DNA of 64,000 bases from Nonomuraea candida (GTDB taxonomy: Bacteria > Actinomycetota > Actinomycetes > Streptosporangiales > Streptosporangiaceae): assembly GCF_000725485.1 (NCBI RefSeq), contig NZ_JOAG01000018.1, positions 62,001-126,000 of the forward strand, given 5' to 3'. A program made the position numbers and the translations under genes. The notes beneath the pieces are model-generated. The model worked only from the letters and a program-made list of their open reading frames with translations. It did no database searches and was not told the origin of the DNA. Shown here piece after piece: positions 27,987 to 36,691 of this stretch. Within the stretch, counting starts at the first letter, position 1. Every line of letters starts with the position of its first letter.

Positions 27987-29012
27987 TTGGCCAGGCGCGC
28001 TCTGATCACCGGCATCACCGGCCAGGACGGTTCTTATTTGGCGGAGCACCTGCTGGAGCAGGGGTACGAGGTGTGGGGGCTGGCGCGGGGGCAGGCCAAC
28101 CCGCGCGTGTCGCGGATGCGCAGGCTGCTCTCGGACGTGCGCGTCGTGCGCGGCGACCTGCTGGACCAGGGGTCGCTGATCTCGGCGGTGGAACGGGTTC
28201 AGCCCGACGAGGTCTACAACCTGGGCGCCATCTCGTTCGTGCCCATGTCGTGGGAGCAGGCCGAGCTCACGGCCGAGGTGACCGGGATGGGCGTGTTGCG
28301 GATGCTTGAGGCGATCCGCGTGTGCTCGGGCGTGTCGCGGGGCGGGTCCTCGGGCCCTGACGGACAGATCCGCTTTTATCAGGCTTCGTCCTCCGAGATG
28401 TTCGGGCAGGTCAGCGAGACGCCCCAGACCGAGCGCACCGCCTTCCACCCGCGCTCGCCGTACGGGGTGGCCAAGGCGTACGGGCACTTCCTCACGCAGA
28501 ACTACCGCGAGTCGTACGGGATGTTCGCGGTCTCGGGGATCCTGTTCAACCACGAGTCGCCGCGCCGCGGAGCCGAGTTCGTCACCAGGAAGGTGTCGCT
28601 GGGGGTGGCCAGGATCAAGCTCGGGCTGGCCACGGAGCTGCGGCTGGGCAACCTGGAGGCGCGGCGCGACTGGGGGTTCGCCGGCGACTACGTCAAGGCC
28701 ATGCACCTGATGCTGCGGGCCGCCGCGCCCGAGGACTACGTGATCGGCACCGGGCGGATGAAGTCGGTCAGGGAGCTGGTGGAGGCGGCCTTCAGCGCGG
28801 TGGGGCTGGACTGGGAGCGGTACGTGGTGACCGACCAGACGCTGCACCGGCCGGCCGAGGTGGACCTGCTGTGCGCCGACCCGAAGAAGGCGCGGGTGCA
28901 GCTCGGGTGGGAGCCCCGGGTGTCGTTCGACGAGCTGGTCGCCATGATGGTCGAGTCCGACCTGCGCCTCCTCGCCGACGGCGCCGACCCGCACGACGAC
29001 AGCTGGCCCTGA
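27987..29012 (+). CDS. gmd: GDP-mannose 4,6-dehydratase
   Basis: 341 residues from TTG at 27987, chosen for GGAGG seven bases upstream and homologue length. Extended-SDR features: GITGQDGSYLAEHLLEQGYEV, the catalytic SSEMFG with YGVAKAY, and the GMD-specific LFNHESPRRGAEFVTRKVS and RDWGFAGDYVKAMHLML. It converts GDP-D-mannose to GDP-4-keto-6-deoxymannose, the precursor of GDP-fucose, GDP-rhamnose or related 6-deoxy sugars. No epimerase/reductase partner is adjacent. It is divergent from the GT4 operon, suggesting a shared surface-glycan pathway. Confidence 0.92.
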   Translation: MARRALITGITGQDGSYLAEHLLEQGYEVWGLARGQANPRVSRMRRLLSDVRVVRGDLLDQGSLISAVERVQPDEVYNLGAISFVPMSWEQAELTAEVTGMGVLRMLEAIRVCSGVSRGGSSGPDGQIRFYQASSSEMFGQVSETPQTERTAFHPRSPYGVAKAYGHFLTQNYRESYGMFAVSGILFNHESPRRGAEFVTRKVSLGVARIKLGLATELRLGNLEARRDWGFAGDYVKAMHLMLRAAAPEDYVIGTGRMKSVRELVEAAFSAVGLDWERYVVTDQTLHRPAEVDLLCADPKKARVQLGWEPRVSFDELVAMMVESDLRLLADGADPHDDSWP

Positions 29013-29335
29013 TCGGCTTCCGCGCTCAGGATTCTTTGCGCGCTGCTTCTTGACGCGCTGCTTCTTGACGCGCTGCTTCTTGACGTGCTGCTTCTTGACG
29101 TGCTGCTTCTTTACGCGCTGCCGTGGCCGGCCACCCGCCGTCTCCGGCTCGCCTCTGTCCAGGGAAACGGCCGCTGACCGGTCAGTGGCGCGCCGCCGTG
29201 ACGGAGCGTTTCGTGGGCCGGGTTCCGTGGTTCGTGCGGGCTCGCCGTCCACCTCGTTGACGCGGCCGCGCGGTCGGTGACGGAGCCGCGCGGTCATTGA
29301 CAAAACAGATTTTTACATAAAGGGTCGGTTTTGCC
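29013..29335. other. Gene-free stretch after gmd
   Basis: No supported gene in 323 bases. It holds a 15-bp tandem repeat (29041-29115) and, near its right end, the promoter region of the ArsR-type gene: a consensus -35 TTGACA at 29297-29302 followed by an A/T-rich stretch, and an inverted pair CAAAAC (29301-29306) / GTTTTG (29328-29333) that could be an operator. The -10 is not clear. Confidence 0.6.
29041..29115. repeat. 15-bp tandem repeat, five copies
   Basis: CGCTGCTTCTTGACG is repeated five times with minor changes (T for C at unit starts, one T for G), beginning 28 bases after the gmd stop. Confidence 0.9.
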
Positions 29336-29914
29336 ATGAGGGACGTCCTGTACCTGGAGGAGATCGAGCAGGCCGAGGCCCTGTTCAAGCCGCAGCGCGT
29401 GGAGGTGCTGCGGCAGCTCGCCGAGCCGCGTACCTGCTCGGAGGTCGCCGAGCGGCTCGGACAGACGCCGCAGCGGGTCTACTACCACGTCAGACGGCTC
29501 GTCGAGGCGGGGCTGGTGGACCAGGTGGCCGAGCGCAAGGTGCGCGGGGTGCACGAGGGCATCTACCAGGCCGGCGCGCGCTCGTACTGGCTGTCGCCGC
29601 GCCTCGTGGGCCGGATCGGGCTGCGCGGCGTCCGCGACGAGCTGAGCCTCGGCCACCTGCTCGATCTCATGGAAGAGGTCCAGGCCGACCTCGCGGCGCT
29701 CGACAGGACCGCGTCGGAGCTGCCGACGATCGGCCTGTCGGGGGAGATCCGCGTGAGCCCTGAAGATCGCCAGGAGTTCCTGCGCGAGCTGCGGAGCATG
29801 TTGCAGGATCTGTTCACCCGGTACGGCGGGGCCGAGGGCGACGCCTTCAGGCTGGCGGTCGCCTGTTACCCCCAGGCCGCGCAAGAGCTCAGAGGAGAAC
29901 GAGACGATGACTGA
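29336..29914 (+). CDS. ArsR-type helix-turn-helix regulator
   Basis: 192 residues from ATG at 29336, no ribosome site, so possibly leaderless. The winged helix spans residues 12-75 (FKPQRVEVLRQLAEPRTC, then SEVAERLGQTPQRVYYHVRR, LVEAGLVDQVAERKV). No metal-binding cysteines. It overlaps the SRPBCC gene start by eight bases; this regulator-plus-AHSA1 pairing is frequent in actinobacteria and implies coordinated control, probably autorepression. Confidence 0.85.
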   Translation: MRDVLYLEEIEQAEALFKPQRVEVLRQLAEPRTCSEVAERLGQTPQRVYYHVRRLVEAGLVDQVAERKVRGVHEGIYQAGARSYWLSPRLVGRIGLRGVRDELSLGHLLDLMEEVQADLAALDRTASELPTIGLSGEIRVSPEDRQEFLRELRSMLQDLFTRYGGAEGDAFRLAVACYPQAAQELRGERDDD

Positions 29915-30743
29915 GCCCATGATCATACGAGCCCGAATCCCGGCGCCGGTCGCGGACGTGCGCCACGCGCTGACCGACCCCGCGACCATGCGTGTGTGGC
30001 TGGCCGAGCACGCCGAGGCCGAGCCGCCCGCGCGGTTCGGGTTCTGGGGGCGTACGACGCCGGAGGGCGACGCGCCGCACCAGCGGCTGCTGCACGCGGA
30101 CGAGCGGACGGTGCGCTTCGCCTGGCTGCTGGACGGCGAGGAGACGACCACCGAGCTGACGCTGGACCCGGACGGGGACGAGCGGACCATCCTGACCCTG
30201 TCGCAGACGCACTTCGACTTCCAGGACGTCATCACGGGCAAGAGCATCCGGGGGGTGCTGCAGACGTACTGGTGCCAGGTGCTGACGAACCTGGCCGAGC
30301 ACTTCGAGGGACGCGCCCTCACGCCGATGCAGGACTACACCTCGACGGACCTGCGGGTCGAGGTCGAGATCGAGGCGCCGCCCTCGGAGGTGTTCGCGGC
30401 GATCACCGAGTCGGAGTCGGTGACGAGTTGGTTCGGCTACCCGATCGAGATCGAGCCGTACGTGGGCGGGCGGCTGGCGATGGGCGGCCTGGACAACAAC
30501 CCGGACCCGGCGACGGTGCTGGAGCTGGAGCCCGGCCGCAGGTTCTCCGTGGACTGGGGCGACTCGGGGATCGGGGTGTGGGAGCTGGCCGGGTCCGGCG
30601 GCCGCACCCGGCTGACGCTGGTGCAGAGCGGCTTCGACGAGGCCCGCCCGCCGCTCGCGGCGTGGGGCGGCTTCCTGTCGGGGGTGGCGGAGCTGCGGCG
30701 CTTCCTGGAGGTCCCGAACTGGCAACCGGTCATCATGGAGTGA
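29907..30743 (+). CDS. SRPBCC (AHSA1-like) protein with two domains
   Basis: 278 residues from ATG at 29907 (GGAGA upstream). Two START-fold halves: residues 1-140 (IIRARIPAPVADVRHALTDP) and 150-275 (RVEVEIEAPPSEVFAAITES, with TSWFGYPIEIEPYVGGRL). The family binds hydrophobic ligands; AHSA1 members also act with Hsp90, but stand-alone bacterial forms are mostly uncharacterised. Co-transcribed with the ArsR-type regulator, it may bind or sequester that regulator's ligand (inference). Confidence 0.85.
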   Translation: MTEPMIIRARIPAPVADVRHALTDPATMRVWLAEHAEAEPPARFGFWGRTTPEGDAPHQRLLHADERTVRFAWLLDGEETTTELTLDPDGDERTILTLSQTHFDFQDVITGKSIRGVLQTYWCQVLTNLAEHFEGRALTPMQDYTSTDLRVEVEIEAPPSEVFAAITESESVTSWFGYPIEIEPYVGGRLAMGGLDNNPDPATVLELEPGRRFSVDWGDSGIGVWELAGSGGRTRLTLVQSGFDEARPPLAAWGGFLSGVAELRRFLEVPNWQPVIME

Positions 30744-31673
30744 ACAACCGGCACCGCCCCTCGCGCGCTCCTGTGGCCCGCCGGCGCCATGCGACGAAGG
30801 CGTACATCCCCACCCTCTGAGAACGGCACGCGACGGACAGCCATGGTTCTGTGGATAGTCACCCACTGTCCACAGAACCGCGTTCGGTGACTCCTGCCCC
30901 GGCCGCGCAGCGCCATCCTGTGCCCATGAACCGCCCGCTTCCCCCATCCCCGCACCCCACCACCACGCCACGCGGCACCGCGCGGGGTGACATCGGGCCG
31001 GGGTGGCACCACGCCGCGCCACATCACGTGGAGTGGTGCCACGCCGGCCCGCGCCATCTCACCGCTCGCCGTCCCGCCGCTCGCCGTCCCGCCATCGCTG
31101 CTCCAACGAGCCCGCCGCATCACCCGGGCCGTCCCGGAGACGGTCGTCTGCTGTCAGACAGCGGCCCACGTCTGGGGCCTGAAGGCCCTCACCACTCCCG
31201 AGGCGGAGTGGCCGGTCGAGCTGCTGGCCCCCGGACACCTCGCCATCCCCGGCTGCGTCACCCACCTCACCCCCGGCGCGGCTGGCGGGTGATCGCCGTC
31301 CGCAGAGGGGTCATCCCGGGGCAGACGGCCGAGCTTCTCCACCACGTCGCCGACACCTTGATCGCATGCGGCTGGCGTTCGGCCGGCGGCCGAGGTGTGG
31401 TGCTCCTGCCCGTCGTATTCCACCGCGACCTTGAACTCCTCCCAGCCCAGATCCAGGTAGACGAGGCGGTCCTTGCCCAGCTCCACCTTGATCTGGGTGG
31501 TCGGTCTGGGGAGGCCGCCCTCCACCATGCGGCCCCGGCTCACTCCGTACGGCCACTCGCCTGCCCCGGCGACCTCCCCATTCGAATCGCCGCCCACCCG
31601 TCCGCCCGGCGGGACACCACGTGGCGGCCGTCTCCGCCGTGTGCCCGGGAGCCTTGGCGCGCAGGCTGAGACG
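30744..31673. other. 930-base region with no intact gene; holds a scrambled gene remnant
   Basis: Between the SRPBCC gene and the P450 gene no reading frame is credible as a whole. Pieces of one protein family are recognisable in three places and two orientations (see the pseudogene entry). The rest, 30744-31085 and 31560-31673, shows nothing I can support. Confidence 0.6.
31088..31540. pseudogene. Rearranged remnant of an AbiEi/DUF559-like endonuclease-domain gene
   Basis: Three fragments of one family occur out of order. Plus strand, about 31088-31265: the N-terminal type (RARRITRAVPETVV, TAAHVWGLKAL, WPVELLAPGHLAIP). Plus strand, another frame, 31268-31375: the C-terminal end (GWRVIAVRRGVIPG, TAELLHHVADTLIACGW). 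Minus strand, about 31540-31391: the middle, with the nuclease core LPRPTTQIKV, LVYLDLGWEEFKVAVEYDG and QEHHTS, which in intact proteins lies between the other two. An internal inversion plus frame changes explains this. The nuclease acidic residues persist in the inverted piece, but no complete protein can be made. Confidence 0.6.
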
Positions 31674-32858
31674 TCAGCCGATGGTCACAGGGAGTTCCTT
31701 GATGCCGTTGATGAAGTTCGAGCGCAGGCGGCGGACCTCGCCCGTCCGGCGGAGGCGGGGGTGGCGGCGGGCCAGTTGCTCGAACAGGATGCGCAGCTCC
31801 AGCTTGGCCAGGTGGTTGCCGAGGCAGAAGTGGGCGCCACCGCCGCCGAAGCCGATGTGGGGGTTGGGGTCGCGGCCGATGTCGAAGACGTCGGCGTCGG
31901 GGAAGACGGAGCTGTCGCGGTTGGCGGAGGAGTAGAAGACCACGACCTTGTCGTCCTCCCGGATCTCCTGCCCGCCCAGCACCTGGTCGGTCGTGGAGGT
32001 GCGGCGGAAGAGGTTCACGGGCGAGACCCAGCGGACGATCTCGTCGGCGGCCGTCTTCGCCAGCGTAGGGTCGGCGACCAGGCGGTCCCACTGGTCCGGG
32101 TGCTCGAAGAGGGCGAGCATGCCGCCGGAGGCCGCGTTGCGGGTGGTCTCGTTGCCGGCCACCACGAGGAGCAGGACGAACAGGTCGAACTCGTCCTCGG
32201 CGAGGGTTTCGCCGTGCTCGTCCGCCTGGAGGAGCTTGGTGACGATGTCGTTCCTGGGGTTGGTCCTGCGCTGGGCGGCGAGCTCGTTGGCGTAGGCGTA
32301 GACCTCCATGGCGGCTCCCGAGCCCTCCTCGGGGCTGGTCGCGTAGTCGGGGTCCTGGGCGCCGATCATGCGGTTGGACCAGTTGAACAGCTTGTCGCGG
32401 TCGGTCGCGGGGGCCCCGAGAAGCTCGCAGATCACGTAGAGGGGCAGGGGCGCGGCGACCTCGGTCACGAAGTCGATCTCGCCGCTCAACTTGTCGAGGA
32501 GGTCGTCGCAGATGTCGCGGATGTGCTGTTCGAGGGCTCCGATGGTGCGGGGGGTGAAGCCCCGGTTGACCAGGGAACGCCGTCTCGTGTGCTCCGGCGG
32601 GTCCTGGTTGAGCATCATGAGGCGCTGCAGCGCGATCTGGTCCTCCGGCAGGTCCTCGAAGAGGGCGAGCTTACGGTGGGAGGAGAAGAGGTCGGAGTGC
32701 CGTGACACGTGCACGACGTCCTCATGCCGGGTCACGGCCCAGAACCCGGGCTCGCCCTCGTGCCAGTGGACGGGGGAGTTCGCGCGCAGCCAGGCGAGCT
32801 GGTTGTGGGGTGGGCCGGCGGTCGCGTATTGGTCCCTGTCGACAAGGTCAATGTGCAC
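31674..32858 (-). CDS. cyp125: Cytochrome P450, CYP125-like sterol 26-monooxygenase
   Basis: 394 residues from GTG at 32858 (AGGTGA six bases upstream). I-helix oxygen-activation motif VVAGNETTRNA, K-helix ExxR (DEIVRW), haem ligand Cys345 in GFGGGGAHFCLG. Segments NPRNDIVTKLLQAD, EDEFDLFVLLLVVAGNETTRN and NFINGIKELPVT track mycobacterial CYP125, which hydroxylates cholesterol at C26; it is about 40 residues shorter at the N-terminus. CYP124 or CYP142 relatives are the alternatives. No redox partner is adjacent. Its promoter has both a perfect KstR site and a perfect KstR2-type palindrome. Confidence 0.85.
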   Translation of the reverse strand: MHIDLVDRDQYATAGPPHNQLAWLRANSPVHWHEGEPGFWAVTRHEDVVHVSRHSDLFSSHRKLALFEDLPEDQIALQRLMMLNQDPPEHTRRRSLVNRGFTPRTIGALEQHIRDICDDLLDKLSGEIDFVTEVAAPLPLYVICELLGAPATDRDKLFNWSNRMIGAQDPDYATSPEEGSGAAMEVYAYANELAAQRRTNPRNDIVTKLLQADEHGETLAEDEFDLFVLLLVVAGNETTRNAASGGMLALFEHPDQWDRLVADPTLAKTAADEIVRWVSPVNLFRRTSTTDQVLGGQEIREDDKVVVFYSSANRDSSVFPDADVFDIGRDPNPHIGFGGGGAHFCLGNHLAKLELRILFEQLARRHPRLRRTGEVRRLRSNFINGIKELPVTIG

Positions 32859-32874
32859 GCGGGGTCACCTCTTG

Positions 32875-32888
32875 ATCAAGCGCTTGGT
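32875..32888. promoter_or_regulatory. KstR2-type palindrome in the P450 promoter
   Basis: ATCAAGCGCTTGGT fits the mycobacterial KstR2 consensus AnCAAGnnCTTGnT at every fixed position. It sits 16 bases upstream of the P450 GTG. The CAAGCGCTTG core is also used by other TetR regulators, so the protein that binds it is not certain. Confidence 0.5.
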
Positions 32889-32898
32889 TACGCACTAC

Positions 32899-32912
32899 TG
32901 AAACGTGTTCTA
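32899..32912. promoter_or_regulatory. Perfect KstR-type operator in the P450 promoter
   Basis: TGAAACGTGTTCTA fits TnnAACnnGTTnnA fully. It lies 10 bases distal to the CAAGCGCTTG palindrome, 40 bases before the P450 start codon. Confidence 0.65.
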
Positions 32913-33024
32913 TTACGTGTCTGTACGCCCGTCAAGGACGACCCTGGATCGTTCCCCGCCCACACCGGCCCTATGCTCACCCTTTACCCGCCATATTTAC
33001 GCCCGCCGCCCTCGCCGGCATCGA

Positions 33025-33345
33025 AGCTTCCTGCCTCAACTCCGCGCCTCGGCTTCCCCGTCTCGGCTTCCCCGTCTCGCTTCTCCGCTTCGGCTTCTCC
33101 GTCTCGGTCTCCGGTCGCATTCCGCGTCTCGGGCCTCAGGGCGCAGTCTTCGTGGCGCGGTTTCTCCGTCTCGGCTTCCATGGCTCGGTCGCCGGGCCTT
33201 GGCTTCCACGCTTCGGTCTCCGGTCCTTGGCTTCCAGGGCTCGGTCGCCGCGCCCGGGCTTCCGTGGCGCGGTTGCCGGGCGTCGATCTCCAGGTCTCGG
33301 TCTTCGCGTCGCGTTCCGGGCCTTCGCGTCTGGGTCTCGGGTGAG
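33025..33345. repeat. Degenerate low-complexity repeats
   Basis: Variants of CTTCCCCGTCTCGG and GGTCTCCGGTC recur many times with imperfect spacing. They look like a decayed tandem array of the kind seen in cleaner form elsewhere in the window. No gene supported. Confidence 0.6.
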
Positions 33346-33471
33346 AAGGAGGGGTATGTCGTCCGATGTATGAGGGTGTGGCGGTTCCGTGGTGTGACGG
33401 CAGTCGTCGGAGCGGTTAAGTGGGTTCACAGGGGTTGATGAGCCATTCGGGGCGTATGGCGAGGTCACGGA

Positions 33472-33485
33472 TCGGATGTATCCGA
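33472..33485. promoter_or_regulatory. GATGTAT-type palindrome upstream of the fucose operon
   Basis: TCGGATGTATCCGA is a perfect 14-bp palindrome containing CGGATGTAT, the half-site shared with the FadR-type operator at 43089-43107. A third related half-site, CCGATGTAT, lies at 33363-33371. Confidence 0.4.
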
Positions 33486-33532
33486 CACCCCACCCTTGAC
33501 ATGCTCTGCTCGCTCGCATGAGCATCAGGGAA

Positions 33533-33551
33533 CGAGACATCCGATGTATAG
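33533..33551. promoter_or_regulatory. Probable FadR/GntR operator of the fucose operon
   Basis: CGAGACATCCGATGTATAG matches the perfect palindrome at 43089-43107 (CTAGACATCCGATGTCTAG, read on the minus strand) at 17 of 19 positions. It lies between a TTGACA -35 (33496-33501) and the first gene at 33566, close to the expected transcription start, a position suited to repression. Confidence 0.65.
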
Positions 33552-33565
33552 ATGAAGGATGCGGT

Positions 33566-34411
33566 GTGAAGCTGCTGCGAGTAGGACCTGCCGGTCAGGA
33601 GCGGCCGGTGGTCATGGATGACGCCGGTGACCTGCGCGACATCGGAGAGCCCGAGATCGACGGGGCTTTCCTCGCTTCCGGGGGAGTGGGGCGCGTCCGC
33701 GACGCGCTGGAGCGGGGTGAGCTGCCCCTCGTCGAGGCCGAAGGGTTGCGGATCGGCGCTCCGATCGCACGGCCGGGCAAGGTCGTCTGCATCGGCCTGA
33801 ACTTCAGCGACCACGCCGCCGAGTCCGGTGCCGCGGTGCCGGCCGAGCCCGTGGTGTTCATGAAGGCGAGCAACACCGTGGTCGGCCCGTACGACGAGGT
33901 GCTTGTGCCGCGCGGCAGCGTGAAGACCGACTGGGAGGTGGAGCTGGCCGTCGTGATCGGGCGGGAGGCGCGTTACCTCGGCGGCCGGGAGGAGGCGCTC
34001 GGCGTGATCGCCGGGTACGCGATCTCCAACGACGTCTCCGAGCGGGAGTTCCAGCTCGAACGCGGCGGCCAGTGGGACAAGGGCAAGTCGTGCGAGACGT
34101 TCAACCCGCTCGGCCCCTGGCTGGTGACGGCGGACGAGGTCGGCGACCCGCAGAGCCTGTCCATGCGCCTGTGGGTGAACGGTGAGCTGCGGCAGGACGG
34201 CGACACCAAGAACATGATCTTCGATGTGGCCGAGATCGTGCGCTACCTGAGCCAGTTCATGGTGCTGGAGCCGGGCGATGTGATTAACACCGGTACACCG
34301 GCCGGGGTCGCCATGGGCATCCCGGGGCAGCCGTATCTCCGTGCCGGGGACGTGATGGAGCTGGAGATCGAAGGGCTGGGGCGGCAGCGGCAGACGGTGG
34401 GGCAGGCATGA
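33566..34411 (+). CDS. Fumarylacetoacetate hydrolase family protein (probable 2,4-diketo-3-deoxy-L-fuconate hydrolase)
   Basis: 281 residues from GTG at 33566 (GAAGGA upstream); an ATG at 33518 lies before the operator. FAH fold with metal-binding and catalytic motifs: [34 protein letters not shown] and GTPAGVAMG. Next to L-fuconate dehydratase and an SDR it most likely cleaves 2,4-diketo-3-deoxy-L-fuconate into pyruvate and lactate (inference from context; the family also includes fumarylpyruvate and acylpyruvate hydrolases). It overlaps the fucD start by four bases. First gene of an eight-gene run. Confidence 0.85.
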   Translation: MKLLRVGPAGQERPVVMDDAGDLRDIGEPEIDGAFLASGGVGRVRDALERGELPLVEAEGLRIGAPIARPGKVVCIGLNFSDHAAESGAAVPAEPVVFMKASNTVVGPYDEVLVPRGSVKTDWEVELAVVIGREARYLGGREEALGVIAGYAISNDVSEREFQLERGGQWDKGKSCETFNPLGPWLVTADEVGDPQSLSMRLWVNGELRQDGDTKNMIFDVAEIVRYLSQFMVLEPGDVINTGTPAGVAMGIPGQPYLRAGDVMELEIEGLGRQRQTVGQA

Positions 34412-35739
34412 CGGCGGCCGCCGGCGCGGCGAACCCCGGGGCGGGCGCGGGGGCGTACCGGATCGTGCGGATGGAGACGCATGACGTGCGGTTTCCGACC
34501 TCGCGGGAGCTGGACGGCTCCGACGCGATGAACCCCGACCCCGACTACTCGGCCGCGTACGTGGTGCTCAGGACCGACGACGGGTACACGGGACACGGGT
34601 TCGCGTTCACCATCGGGCGCGGGAATGACATCCAGACCACGGCCATCAGCGCCCTTGAGCCGTACGTGGTCGGCAAGGACGCCGAAGACCTCGGCGCCCT
34701 CTACCGGGAGATGGTGGGCGACTCGCAGCTGCGCTGGCTGGGGCCGGAGAAGGGCGTCATGCACATGGCGATCTCCGCCGTGGTCAACGCCCTGTGGGAC
34801 CTCAAGGCCAGGCGGGCGGGCAAGCCGTTGTGGCGGCTGCTGGCCGAGATGTCGCCGGAGGAGATCGTCGAGCTCGTCGACTTCCGCTACCTCAGCGACG
34901 CGCTGACCAAGGACGAGGCGCTGCGGATCCTCAAGAGCCAGGAGGCGGGCAAGAGCGAGCGCATCGAGCACCTGATCGAGGTCGGCTATCCGGCGTACAC
35001 GACCTCCCCCGGCTGGCTCGGCTACGACGACGAGAAGTTGCGGCGGCTCTGCAAGGAGGCGCTCGACCAGGGCTTCGGGCAGATCAAGCTCAAGGTCGGC
35101 GCGGACCTGGAGGACGACCGGCGGCGGTTCAGGGCGGCGCGCGAGGTGTGCGGGGCCGACTTCCCCATCGCCATCGACGCCAACCAGCGCTGGGACGTCG
35201 GCTCGGCCATCGAGTGGGTCAACGCGCTGCGCGAGTTCCGGCCGCACTGGGTGGAGGAGCCGACCAGCCCGGACGACGTGCTCGGCCACGCCGCCATCGC
35301 CCGGGGCATCGCGCCGGTCCCGGTGGCGACCGGGGAGCACGTGCAGAACCGGATCGTGTTCAAGCAGCTCCTTCAGGCCGGCGCGATCTCGTACGTGCAG
35401 ATCGACTCCGCCCGCGTCGGCGGCGTCAACGAGAACCTGGCGATCCTGCTGCTGGCGGCGAAGTTCGGCGTGCCGGTGTGCCCGCACGCGGGCGGCGTCG
35501 GGCTGTGCGAGCTGGTGCAGCACCTGTCGATGTTCGACTACGTGGCGGTCACCGGCACCATGGACGGCCGCGTGATCGAGTACGTCGATCACCTGCACGA
35601 GCACTTCGTGGACCCGGTGGTCATCCGCGACGGCCGGTACGTCGCCCCGTCCGCGCCGGGTTTCAGCGCCGAGATGCATCCGCGATCCGTGGCCGCCCAC
35701 ACCTTCCCCGGCGGCGAGGTCTGGAAGGAGACGCAATGA
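34408..35739 (+). CDS. fucD: L-fuconate dehydratase (enolase superfamily)
   Basis: 443 residues. From residue 20 on it follows Xanthomonas FucD and human ENOSF1 closely: [35 protein letters not shown], the catalytic KxK in IKLKVGADL, metal ligands in [25 protein letters not shown] and TGEH, and the His base in CPHAGGVGL. It dehydrates L-fuconate to 2-keto-3-deoxy-L-fuconate. The Ala/Gly-rich first 17 residues look like an added tail. Overlaps both neighbours by ATGA, so tightly coupled. Confidence 0.93.
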   Translation: MTAAAGAANPGAGAGAYRIVRMETHDVRFPTSRELDGSDAMNPDPDYSAAYVVLRTDDGYTGHGFAFTIGRGNDIQTTAISALEPYVVGKDAEDLGALYREMVGDSQLRWLGPEKGVMHMAISAVVNALWDLKARRAGKPLWRLLAEMSPEEIVELVDFRYLSDALTKDEALRILKSQEAGKSERIEHLIEVGYPAYTTSPGWLGYDDEKLRRLCKEALDQGFGQIKLKVGADLEDDRRRFRAAREVCGADFPIAIDANQRWDVGSAIEWVNALREFRPHWVEEPTSPDDVLGHAAIARGIAPVPVATGEHVQNRIVFKQLLQAGAISYVQIDSARVGGVNENLAILLLAAKFGVPVCPHAGGVGLCELVQHLSMFDYVAVTGTMDGRVIEYVDHLHEHFVDPVVIRDGRYVAPSAPGFSAEMHPRSVAAHTFPGGEVWKETQ

Positions 35740-36482
35740 TCAGCAGCGCGGGCCTGAAGGCGGTGGTGACCGGCGGCGGGTCGGGCATCGGCCTGGCGGC
35801 GGCCACCGCGCTCGCCGGGCGCGGCATGACGGTCGCCTGCCTCGACCTCAACCCGCCCGGCGAGCCGTTCATCGGGATCAAGGCCGACGTCACCGACGAC
35901 GCGAGCGTCCGGGCGGCGGTGGCCGAGGCGGCGGAGCGGCTGGGCGGCATCGACGTGCTCGTCAACAACGCGGGCATCGGGGCGCAGGGCACCATCGAGG
36001 ACAACCCGGACAGCGAGTGGCACCAGGTGTTCGACGTCAACGTGCTCGGCATGGTCCGGGTGGCGCGGGCGGCGCTGCCGCACCTGCGCAGGTCCGAGCA
36101 CGCTGCGATCGTCAACACCTGCTCGATCGCGGCCACCGCCGGGTTGCCGCAGCGCGCGCTCTACAGCGCGACCAAGGGCGCGGTGTTGTCGCTGACGCTG
36201 GCCATGGCGGCCGACCACCTCCGGGAGGGCATCCGGGTCAACTGCGTCAATCCGGGCACCGCCGACACGCCGTGGGTGGCCAGGCTGCTGGACGCGGCCG
36301 ACGACCCCGAGGCGGAGCGGGCGGCGCTCAACGCCAGGCAGCCGATGGGCCGCCTGGTCAGCGCGGAAGAGGTGGCCGCGGCGATCGCGTACCTCGCCGG
36401 TCCCGAGGCCGGCGCGACCACCGGCACGGCGCTCGCCGTGGACGGTGGCATGCAGGGCCTCCGCCTCCGCCCGACCACCTGA
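35736..36482 (+). CDS. SDR family dehydrogenase of the fucose pathway
   Basis: 248 residues. Rossmann motif [22 protein letters not shown], catalytic Ser in NTCSIAA and YSATKGA, C-terminal DGGMQG. In non-phosphorylative fucose clusters an SDR oxidises 2-keto-3-deoxy-L-fuconate to the 2,4-diketo acid (or L-fucose to the lactone). Since an aldo/keto reductase in the same operon can do the first oxidation, the second role is more likely for this gene. Followed by a 209-base gap with strong hairpins. Confidence 0.85.
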   Translation: MISSAGLKAVVTGGGSGIGLAAATALAGRGMTVACLDLNPPGEPFIGIKADVTDDASVRAAVAEAAERLGGIDVLVNNAGIGAQGTIEDNPDSEWHQVFDVNVLGMVRVARAALPHLRRSEHAAIVNTCSIAATAGLPQRALYSATKGAVLSLTLAMAADHLREGIRVNCVNPGTADTPWVARLLDAADDPEAERAALNARQPMGRLVSAEEVAAAIAYLAGPEAGATTGTALAVDGGMQGLRLRPTT

Positions 36483-36535
36483 CGGCAGGCCCCGCGCAAC
36501 GGACCGGCCCCCGGCAACGGACCGGCCCCCGCGAC

Positions 36536-36563
36536 GGACCGGCCTTCGGCGAAGGGCCGGTCC
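36536..36563 (+). promoter_or_regulatory. Long hairpin in the intra-operon gap
   Basis: GGACCGGCCTTCG (36536-36548) pairs with CGAA, one bulged G, then GGCCGGTCC (36550-36563): about 13 base pairs with a single-base turn, probably opening to a small loop. Further GGACCGGCC and GGCCGGTCC copies nearby (36501, 36520, 36650 regions) can form alternative stems. It lies between the SDR and the binding-protein gene; likely a transcript-stabilising or attenuating element that sets different levels for enzymes and transporter. Confidence 0.55.
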
Positions 36564-36691
36564 CAAGGCACCGCCTGACGACCGGTCCCGCAGAGGGGCC
36601 GGTGCGGCAGCTCAAGGCCCGCCCCCGTGGGCCGGCCCGGTCTCGAAGGGCCGGTCCGCGCAGGGCCGACAACGAAGGAAGGTACCCCCCA

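Larger units (their letters stand above)
32859..33565. other. 700-base intergenic region between the P450 and fucose operons
   Basis: The left end holds the P450 promoter with two operators (32875-32912). The middle, about 33025-33345, is low-complexity DNA. The right end, 33350-33565, holds three GATGTAT-type elements and a -35 TTGACA (33496-33501) for the fucose operon. Minus-strand open frames here are rich in Arg, Pro and Glu, have no family resemblance and look like products of the base composition. Confidence 0.6.

Noticed and set aside
32984..33540. Minus-strand open frames in the P450-fucose intergenic region
   Set aside because: Arg/Pro/Glu-rich translations of degenerate repeats, no start signal, no domain.
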